Assembly (NCBI GenBank): GCA_035575035.1
Contig: DATLYH010000077.1
Location: forward strand, 1 to 20,124
Direction: 5' to 3'
Source of the DNA: DATLYH01 sp035575035
GTDB lineage: Bacteria; Planctomycetota; Planctomycetia; Gemmatales; Gemmataceae
Length of the DNA stretch: 20,124 nt
Part shown: positions 6,374-12,088 of the stretch, piece after piece
Numbering within the stretch: position 1 is the stretch's first letter
Layout of the letters: every line of letters begins with the position of its first letter
The notes under the pieces: model-generated
What the model saw: the letters and a program-made list of their open reading frames with translations, nothing else
What the model was told of the DNA's origin: nothing
Database searches by the model: none
Translations under genes and position numbers: made by a program

Positions 6374-7725
6374 CGAGGATGTTGACGAATCCGCTGTGGT
6401 CCAGGGCGCCTGGATCCCGGGCCTCTGTCGGGCCCGACCCGGGGGCGGAACTGACCTTCCGCCCCACGCCGGGGCCCTCGCTCGGCGTCGAGCTGGAGCT
6501 GCTGGTCCTCGACCCCCGGACCCGCGACCTGGCCCCCGGCTCGGTGCGCATCCTGGAGGCGTGCGCGGCCGAGTCCGTCCCGGGCGTGACCGCGGAGCTG
6601 ATGCAGTCCATGATCGAAGTTAAGACCGGCGTCTGCCGGGACGTGGCCGAAGTGCGCGGGCAGCTTGTCCCCTCCCTGTGGCGCATGCACGAGATCGCGC
6701 GGTCGCTGGGCTACGGGCTGGCGCTGGCGGGGACGCACCCGTTCCATCAGACGAGCAACAGCGTGGTCTTCCCGGCCGAGCGCTACGAACGCGTCCTGGA
6801 ACGGCTGGCCTGGCTGGCCTACCAGCGCGTGGTCTTCGGCCTGCACGTCCACGTCGGCGTGCCCAGCGGGGACGAGGCGCTGGGCGTTATGACCCTGTTG
6901 ACGCCGTACCTGCCGCACCTGCTGGCGCTGTCCGCCAACTCGCCCTACTGGCACTCCGCGGACACGGGCCTGGCCTCCAGCCGGGCCGCCCTCTACAACC
7001 TGTTGCCGCACGCCGGGCTGCCGCCTTACTTCGGCGACTGGCAGGAGTTCCGCAATTACTGCCGCGTCATGCAGGACTGCAAGGTCATGCGGTCGTTCAA
7101 GGACGTGTACTGGGACATCCGGCCGCGGCCGGACTTCGGGACCGTCGAGTTCCGCATCTGCGACGCGCCGGCGACTCTGGCCGCCACGCTCGGCTTGGTG
7201 GCCCTGACGCGCTGCCTGGTCATCTGGGCCCTGCGGGTGCTCGCCGAGCAGCCCCAGCGGCGGCGGCGCGACCGGCGGCACAACTGGATCGGGGTCGAGA
7301 ACAAGTGGCTGGCAACGCGCTACGGCCTGGAGGCCCCGTACATCCGCACGCCCAGCGGGAAGCGCCGGCCCCTGGCCGAGGACGTGGCCGCGCTCATCGA
7401 GCGGCTGCTGCCCATCGCCCGCGAGACGGGCGACGAACCGTTCCTGGCCCCGTTCCGGCCGATCGACCGGTTCAAGACGGGCAGCGAGTTCCAGCGGCAG
7501 TTCTACCGGCAGTCCGGGAGCTGGGAGGCTTTGATGGACCACCTGGCGCACCGGCTCACGGGCGAACTGGAAGCGGTGGGACCGTCTATGCCCGTCATTC
7601 CGGGGAGCAGGGCGCCGTCTGGTGACGACACCAGCCGGGGCTTGCCCGTTCGGCCGATGCGTCCTGATGGACCCCGTGGAATGCAATGGAGGATGGGCGG
7701 TGATGAAACGGGACGTGAATCGTGA
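6370..7725 (+). CDS. GCS2-type glutamate-cysteine ligase-like protein (YbdK family)
   Basis: A 451-residue ATP-dependent carboxylate-amine ligase of the glutamate-cysteine ligase 2 family. The diagnostic LGVELELLVLD (near residue 38), EVKTGVC, LALAGTHPF and FGLHVHVGVPSGDE motifs are present, as is FGTVEFRICDAP later on. Members join a gamma-carboxyl to an amine; true glutathione synthesis is not assured, and no glutathione synthetase is seen nearby. The GTG at 6370 is preceded by GGGAGGG at good spacing and overlaps the Usp stop. The last 45 or so residues (rich in R, G and P) go beyond the family core and run over the start of grpE by 23 bases. Substrate unknown. Confidence 0.88.
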   Translation: MTRMLTNPLWSRAPGSRASVGPDPGAELTFRPTPGPSLGVELELLVLDPRTRDLAPGSVRILEACAAESVPGVTAELMQSMIEVKTGVCRDVAEVRGQLVPSLWRMHEIARSLGYGLALAGTHPFHQTSNSVVFPAERYERVLERLAWLAYQRVVFGLHVHVGVPSGDEALGVMTLLTPYLPHLLALSANSPYWHSADTGLASSRAALYNLLPHAGLPPYFGDWQEFRNYCRVMQDCKVMRSFKDVYWDIRPRPDFGTVEFRICDAPATLAATLGLVALTRCLVIWALRVLAEQPQRRRRDRRHNWIGVENKWLATRYGLEAPYIRTPSGKRRPLAEDVAALIERLLPIARETGDEPFLAPFRPIDRFKTGSEFQRQFYRQSGSWEALMDHLAHRLTGELEAVGPSMPVIPGSRAPSGDDTSRGLPVRPMRPDGPRGMQWRMGGDETGRES

Positions 7726-8299
7726 GCCGATCAACCAGGTGCGGGGCAGCGCCTCGCGCGACCTCTCGGCGGCACCGTCGCCCGATATCGTGAGCCCGGT
7801 CAATGGAACCTCCGCCGACCTGCACGAGAAGTTGGAGCAGCTGCGGGCCCGGGCCCGCGAGCGCGACCAGTTCCTGGAACTGCTCCAGCGCACGCGGGCC
7901 GACTTCGAAAACTACCAGAAGCGGGTTCGGCGCGAGCAGGAGGAGGAGCGCCGCTACCAGCACGGCCCCTTGGCGCTCGACCTTCTCCCCGTGCTGGACA
8001 ACCTGGAGCGGGCCACGGCGGCGGCCGCGCGGGCGGGAGACACCGGCCCGCTGGCACAGGGTGTGGAGTTGGTGCGGACGATGTTCCTCGACGTGCTGCG
8101 GCGGCACGGGATCACCCCCCTGAACGCGCTCGGGCAGCCGTTCGACCCGGATCTGCATCACGCACTGGCGACGAAGGCAGTTCCGGACCAGCCTGCCAAC
8201 ACCGTCGTAGAAGTGGTCAAAGAAGGCTATCGCATCCACGAACGGCTCTTGCGACCTGCCGAGGTCGTGGTCGCGACGCCGTCCGGATCGCATCTCTAA
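7703..8299 (+). CDS. grpE: GrpE nucleotide exchange factor
   Basis: A 198-residue GrpE, the factor that releases ADP from the chaperone DnaK. After a low-complexity N-terminus comes the long coiled-coil (LHEKLEQLRARARERDQFLE), the signature DFENYQKRVRREQEEE, LPVLDNLERA and the beta-domain (FDPDLHHAL, VVEVVKEGYRIHERLLRPAEV). All family landmarks are seen. I prefer ATG 7703, which has TGGAGG ten bases upstream; a start at 7667 is possible but lacks a better site. It overlaps the GCS2 gene by 23 bases and so belongs to the Usp operon. Neither dnaK nor dnaJ is in the window, so this is probably an extra, stress-linked copy. Confidence 0.92.
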   Translation: MKRDVNREPINQVRGSASRDLSAAPSPDIVSPVNGTSADLHEKLEQLRARARERDQFLELLQRTRADFENYQKRVRREQEEERRYQHGPLALDLLPVLDNLERATAAAARAGDTGPLAQGVELVRTMFLDVLRRHGITPLNALGQPFDPDLHHALATKAVPDQPANTVVEVVKEGYRIHERLLRPAEVVVATPSGSHL

Positions 8300-8313
8300 A
8301 ACCCAGGCGGAAT

Positions 8314-8327
8314 GGCCCAGAGAGTGC
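8314..8327 (+). promoter_or_regulatory. Weak sigma-54-like site
   Basis: GG at 8314-8315 and GC at 8326-8327 lie ten bases apart in TGGCCCAGAGAGTGC. Two or three conserved bases differ from consensus. It would place a start near 8339, before the small gene at 8398. In GC-rich DNA such matches are common, so this is only a pointer. Confidence 0.2.
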
Positions 8328-8397
8328 GGAGCCCTGACCGATCCAGGACTTCGGCTGCATTCACCTGCGCGGAGCAGGTCGTAAAAGGAGTTTGCCA

Positions 8398-8541
8398 ATG
8401 AATAAGTCAGTCACCCGGGGAAACCGCTCCCGGCGAAACCGCTGCGTGAGTGCCCAGGTCATCAAGGAACAGATCAAAGGACCGGAGACGGGACGCTGGC
8501 CTTGCACAACCATGTATCCGATACCAGCGGAACCAGGGTGA
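8398..8541 (+). CDS. Small basic protein of unknown function (47 aa)
   Basis: An open frame of 47 codons starting at ATG 8398, with a strong AAAAGGAG ribosome site 8 bases upstream. The N-terminal half is very basic (MNKSVTRGNRSRRNRC) and contains two cysteines over the whole length; the end is rich in proline. No known family is recognised. It may encode a small nucleic-acid-binding or stress peptide, or be a leader peptide. The good ribosome site and the 98-base gap after grpE favour a real gene, but codon evidence is thin at this length. Confidence 0.4.
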   Translation: MNKSVTRGNRSRRNRCVSAQVIKEQIKGPETGRWPCTTMYPIPAEPG

Positions 8542-8586
8542 TGGAGGCGCGAAACCTGGTCTCCAACCAAGAAGGGGGACGGGACA

Positions 8587-8805
8587 GTGATCTTTTTTCC
8601 GAATCAGGCGATTGCCCACCCGCACGACGTGCGGGAGCGCGTCAGGAAGGAGTTCCGCCGGCAAGTGAGCCGTGCCGTGCCGCGTGAAGAAGTTGATCAG
8701 CGGTCCTGGGACGTGGTTGATCAAGCATCGTGGGAATCTTTCCCCGCGAGCGATCCACCCCCTTGGACCCTCGGCTACATCCCGCCTCATTCGAGGCCGG
8801 CGTAG
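8587..8805 (+). CDS. Small protein with C-terminal ESFPASDPP motif
   Basis: A 72-residue protein starting at GTG 8587, with an AGGGGG site about 9 bases upstream. It has a charged helix (DVRERVRKEFRRQVSR), then WDVVDQASWESFPASDPPPW. The last motif, (E/D)ESFPASDPPxW, recurs at the end of many small uncharacterised bacterial proteins, often in stress or plasmid-like regions. Its function is not known to me. It is soluble and lacks any signal sequence. It lies between grpE and mgtE, on the same strand. Confidence 0.7.
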   Translation: MIFFPNQAIAHPHDVRERVRKEFRRQVSRAVPREEVDQRSWDVVDQASWESFPASDPPPWTLGYIPPHSRPA

Positions 8806-8982
8806 GTGAGGCCAAAGAGCCGGTGGGCGTTTTCGGTCGAGCCATCTGCCGCCTGGTCCCCCGGCAGCTGTGCGGTCGAGTTTAGGGGGCTTGCCAAGAC
8901 AGAAGGAGCCACACCGTGTCCGAACAATTCGGCGTTATCGGCCCCGCCGTGCTGGAAGGAAGAAGCGAGGGGAGGAATGGAA

Positions 8983-10350
8983 ATGATGACCACACAGCAT
9001 CGGGAACACTGGCAGAACCTAGAGGCCCTCCTTCGGGGGGCCGACCCGGCCGGCCTGCACAGGTATCTCGGCACGCTGCCCCCTGGGGAGACCGCGCGCG
9101 CCATCTTCCGGTTAGCCCGGGAGGACCAGGAGCGCCTTCTCACGGTGCTGTCGCCCCAGCAGGCTGCCGGCCTGGTCGTGGAGTTGCCGCAAGCCCAGGC
9201 AGCTGAGCTGCTCGGGGCCGTGCCGCCGGACCGCGCAGCCGCCATCCTCGGTTGTTTGCCCAGCGATGAGCGGGCTGACCTCCTGGGCGAACTCGACACT
9301 GAGCGGGCAGGGACAATCCTGGCGAACCTGCCCTCTGAGGTGGCCGAGGACGTCCGCCGGCTGGCCCAGTACCCGCCGGAGACGGCCGGTGGCCTCATGA
9401 TCACCGAGTACCTGGCTTACCCCGAGAGTGCCCGCGTGGAGGACATCATCGCGGATCTGCGCGGGCACGCCGAGCAGTATTCGCGCTACCAGGTCCAGTA
9501 CGCTTACATTACCTCGCTGGCCGGCAGATTAGTGGGTGTACTTCGTCTGCGGGACCTCTTGCTGTCCCCGACGGAAGCGGCTGTGACCTCCGTCATGGTT
9601 ACCGAACCGCTCCGGCTACGGGCGGAGGCCCCACTCGACGAACTGGCCCGGTTCTTCGACCGCCACCCCTTCTTCGGCGCGCCGGTCACGGACGAGGAAG
9701 GACGACTTCTGGGAGTCGTGCTCCAAGCCGATGTCGAGGAGGCGCTAGGTGAGCGGGCAGAACGCCGGTTCCTGCTGATCAGCGGCGTGCTTGGCGGGGA
9801 GGAGTTCCGGACCATGTCGTGGCGGGTGCGCCTGGGCCGCCGCCTGGCCTGGCTGGGCATCAGCCTGGCGCTGAACCTGCTCGCGGCCGGCGTCATCGGC
9901 CTCTACCAGGAGACGCTCGCGGCTGTCATCGCCTTGGCCGTGTTCCTGCCGGTCATCTCCGGCATGGGCGGCAACTCGGGCAACCAGGCGCTGGCCGTCA
10001 GCGTCCGGGAGCTGGCCCTGGGACTCATCCAGCCGCACGAGTTCCGCTGGGTGCTGCTGAAGGAGGCCGCGGTCGGCGTCGTTAACGGGTTGCTCCTCGG
10101 AGCCCTGTTGGGAGTCCTGGCCCTGGTCTGGGTGGGGAACCCGTACCTCGGCCTGGTCGTCGGGGCCGCCATGACCCTGAGCACGCTGGTGGCGGTGTGC
10201 CTGGGCGGCACCCTCCCGCTGGCCTTGAGCAGGTTGGGCCTGGACCCGGCGGTCGCAGCCGGGCCGATCCTCACGACGGTCACTGACACGTGCGGCTTTT
10301 TCTTCACGCTGGCACTGGCCAGCGGACTGCTCCATCAACTGGCCCTGTAG
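8983..10350 (+). CDS. mgtE: MgtE magnesium channel/transporter
   Basis: A 455-residue inner-membrane Mg2+ channel of normal length. The N-terminal superhelical domain (about 1-130) shows the repeated LP-x-E pattern (LPQAQAAELLGAVPPDRAA). The CBS pair follows (about 130-250), then five membrane helices from about 275. Channel motifs PVISGMGGNSGNQ and the acidic TDTCGFFF near the end (matching the pore aspartate of MgtE) are present. The frame is open back to 8806, but ATG 8983 has GGGGAGG 7 bases upstream and gives the usual family start; ATG 8977 is too close to that site. A CTGCCG/CGGCAG hairpin (8846-8867) lies in the 177-base leader. No M-box riboswitch was recognised. Confidence 0.94.
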   Translation: MMTTQHREHWQNLEALLRGADPAGLHRYLGTLPPGETARAIFRLAREDQERLLTVLSPQQAAGLVVELPQAQAAELLGAVPPDRAAAILGCLPSDERADLLGELDTERAGTILANLPSEVAEDVRRLAQYPPETAGGLMITEYLAYPESARVEDIIADLRGHAEQYSRYQVQYAYITSLAGRLVGVLRLRDLLLSPTEAAVTSVMVTEPLRLRAEAPLDELARFFDRHPFFGAPVTDEEGRLLGVVLQADVEEALGERAERRFLLISGVLGGEEFRTMSWRVRLGRRLAWLGISLALNLLAAGVIGLYQETLAAVIALAVFLPVISGMGGNSGNQALAVSVRELALGLIQPHEFRWVLLKEAAVGVVNGLLLGALLGVLALVWVGNPYLGLVVGAAMTLSTLVAVCLGGTLPLALSRLGLDPAVAAGPILTTVTDTCGFFFTLALASGLLHQLAL

Positions 10351-10399
10351 AGCGTGTTAACCAAGTGAACTCGGGCTTCCCAACTGAAGGAGACGACAC

Positions 10400-10816
10400 A
10401 TGAAGAAGCGGACCCTCATCATTTCCGAGGCGGACCGGCAGCGCCTCGAAGCGCTGATCGATTGGGCCCGGATGGACTCTCGCGTCCGGGAGGACTACCT
10501 GGCGGCCCTGGAAGCCGAACTCGGCCGGGCCTGCGTCGTGCCGGCCGACAAGGTCCCGCCGGATGTCGTGACAATGAACTCGGTCGTCCGCCTCCGCGAC
10601 CTCGATTCGGACGAGACGGAGGAGTACGAGCTGGTGTACCCTGCGGATGCCGATATGGCCCACAACCGCATCTCCGTCCTGGCCCCGATCGGGACGGCCA
10701 TCCTCGGCTACCGGCTCGGTGATGTCATCGAGTGGCCGGTCCCGGCCGGCCTGCGCCGGCTCCGGGTCGAGGAACTGCTGTACCAGCCGGAACGAGCCGG
10801 TGCCCTGCACCGCTGA
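10400..10816 (+). CDS. Rnk-like regulator with GreA/GreB C-terminal domain
   Basis: A 138-residue protein. The N-terminus (MKKRTLIISEADRQRLEALI) forms the short Rnk-type coiled helices. The C-terminal half (VTMNSVVRLRDLDSDETEEY, VYPADADM, ISVLAPIGTAILGYRLGD, VEWPVPAG) is the FKBP-like domain shared with GreA/GreB transcript-cleavage factors. Rnk proteins bind RNA polymerase and affect nucleoside diphosphate kinase levels. The long coiled-coil that reaches the polymerase active site in GreA is missing, as is usual for Rnk. A GAAGGAGA site lies 7 to 8 bases before the ATG. It follows mgtE by 49 bases and may be cotranscribed. Confidence 0.88.
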   Translation: MKKRTLIISEADRQRLEALIDWARMDSRVREDYLAALEAELGRACVVPADKVPPDVVTMNSVVRLRDLDSDETEEYELVYPADADMAHNRISVLAPIGTAILGYRLGDVIEWPVPAGLRRLRVEELLYQPERAGALHR

Positions 10817-10915
10817 GCATGGATCAGGGCACCAAACCGGCCTCATGTTTCTTACGACTTTAGCCACCAGGATGATCTTCGATTGAATGACCGTTGCTAC
10901 GGGAGGATAACTACG

Positions 10916-11431
10916 ATGATTACGATGATCGAGACAAGAACACAGCCGAAGGAGTCATTCGCCACGCGCATTGACCTCGCGGAGGAAGTGCGTGGCCCGG
11001 TGGTCGCGCTGCTGAACCAGCAGCTGGCAGACACCTTCGACCTCTACAGCCAGACGAAGCAGGCCCACTGGAATGTCAAAGGCGCCCAGTTCTACCCGCT
11101 CCACGAGTTGTTCGACAGCCTGGCCGAAGAGCTGGAGGGTTACGTGGACCTGATCGCCGAACGGGCGACGGCGCTCGGTGGGCTCGCGCAGGGCACGGTG
11201 CGCCTGTCGGCCGCTAACTCGCGACTGGCCGAGCTGCCGCCGGGGGTGACGGATAGCCTGCCGATGGTGGAGGCGCTGGCCGAGCGCTACGCCGCCCTGG
11301 CCGCGAGCACTCGGAGGGCCATCGAGACGGCGAACGGCCAAGGGGACGCGGACACCGCGGACCTATTCACGGAGGTGTCGCGAGGGCTGGACAAGGCCCT
11401 TTGGTTCTTAGAGGCGCACCTGCAAAAGTAG
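10916..11431 (+). CDS. dps: Dps ferritin-like DNA-protection protein
   Basis: A 171-residue Dps protein that oxidises and stores iron as a 12-subunit shell and protects DNA under oxidative or starvation stress. Ferroxidase residues fall at H51 (AHWNVKG), H63 and D67 (LHELFDSL), and D78 and E82 (YVDLIAERA). These are the same positions and spacing as in E. coli Dps, so the centre is intact. The chosen ATG at 10916 has GGGAGG about 10 bases upstream; an open frame back to 10883 lacks one. A weak GG-N10-GC sigma-54-like site lies at 10828-10841, with its -12 part poorly conserved. Its own promoter in the 99-base gap is likely. Confidence 0.95.
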   Translation: MITMIETRTQPKESFATRIDLAEEVRGPVVALLNQQLADTFDLYSQTKQAHWNVKGAQFYPLHELFDSLAEELEGYVDLIAERATALGGLAQGTVRLSAANSRLAELPPGVTDSLPMVEALAERYAALAASTRRAIETANGQGDADTADLFTEVSRGLDKALWFLEAHLQK

Positions 11432-11457
11432 GACGTGCGGCGTAAGCTGCGGGACGT

Positions 11458-11524
11458 GAGGCCGCCAGCGGGCCTCGTGTCGCTGGGTGGCCCCGTTCCG
11501 GTGCCACAAAGGAAGGGGGCCACC
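11458..11524 (+). promoter_or_regulatory. Structured leader with mutually exclusive hairpins over the RBS
   Basis: GAGGCC (11458-11463) pairs with GGCCTC (11471-11476). Next, GGTGGCCCC (11486-11494) is a perfect 9-base complement of GGGGCCACC (11516-11524), which ends on the base before the ATG; the ribosome site AAAGGAAG lies in the loop between them. The same left arm can instead pair GTGGC (11487-11491) with GCCAC (11503-11507), freeing the start. This alternative pairing is the layout of a translational switch. No known guanidine riboswitch class is recognised here, so the ligand, if any, is unknown. Confidence 0.5.
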
Positions 11525-12088
11525 ATGAATCACTACTGGATCATGCTGCTGATCGCGGCCGGGCTGGAGATCGTCTGGGCCGTCGGCCTGAAGTACACCG
11601 AAGGCTTCACCCGCTTCTGGCCGTCTATCGGGACTGTCCTGGCGATGGCGGCCAGCATGTACCTGCTCGCCCGATCTGCCGAGGGCCTCCCGATCGGGAC
11701 TGCCTACGCGGTCTGGACGGGGATCGGGGCGGTCGGGACGGCGGTCGTCGGCATGGTCTGGCTGAACGAGTCACGGGACTGGGTGCGAGTGGTCTGCATT
11801 GGGCTGATCGTCCTGGGAGTCGTCGGCCTCAAGGTGTTCACGAGAGAAGGCGATGCCACTTCCGCAGAGGAAGCCGCGTCGCACCCATCCGAATATGCTG
11901 ATCGGGGGTGGAAGCGGCCTGGCTCAACGGCCCCCTCTCCCGGAAGGGCAACGAATGGGCATGGCGATCGGAGTCTTCTCTGGATTCATCCTGGCCCTGC
12001 TCGCACCGGGGCTGTATCGCTACACCGGCCGCGCCGCCGGCTGGGCGCTCGCCCTGCTGCCCCTGGCCCTAACCGTTTACTTCGCTAG
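11525..12088 (+). CDS. gdx: SMR-family guanidinium exporter, Gdx/SugE-like, with extended C-terminus
   Basis: The first 105 or so residues match the Gdx (SugE) branch of small multidrug resistance proteins: four membrane helices, the proton/substrate glutamate E15 in GLEIVWAVGLKYTEGF, and TAYAVWTGIGAVGTAVVGM. These dimeric inner-membrane proteins export guanidinium in exchange for protons. Unusually the frame runs on to 187 residues, with a hydrophilic tail rich in S, P and R, of which the last 45 codons overlap the start of mrpA in another frame. Family members stop soon after the fourth helix (about residue 108), so loss of the original stop codon is likely. The start at 11525 is set by AAAGGAAGG and the family start. 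Confidence 0.88.
   Translation: MNHYWIMLLIAAGLEIVWAVGLKYTEGFTRFWPSIGTVLAMAASMYLLARSAEGLPIGTAYAVWTGIGAVGTAVVGMVWLNESRDWVRVVCIGLIVLGVVGLKVFTREGDATSAEEAASHPSEYADRGWKRPGSTAPSPGRATNGHGDRSLLWIHPGPARTGAVSLHRPRRRLGARPAAPGPNRLLR

Noticed and set aside
8806..8982. N-terminal extension of MgtE by 59 codons, or an M-box riboswitch in this leader
   Set aside because: The extension lacks a ribosome site and family similarity; no M-box motifs were recognised, only one 6-bp hairpin.
4739..10840. 13-base repeat GGCACCAAACCGG at 4739 and 10828
   Set aside because: One copy lies inside the CBS coding region and no function links the two; probably chance.
10828..10841. Sigma-54 promoter before dps
   Set aside because: GG-N10-GC is present but the -12 part reads CGGC instead of TTGC, too weak in GC-rich DNA.
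11431..11458. Guanidine-II riboswitch suggested by two GGACGTG copies
   Set aside because: The known motif needs hairpins with ACGR loops; here the loops would be ACGT and the flanks do not pair.
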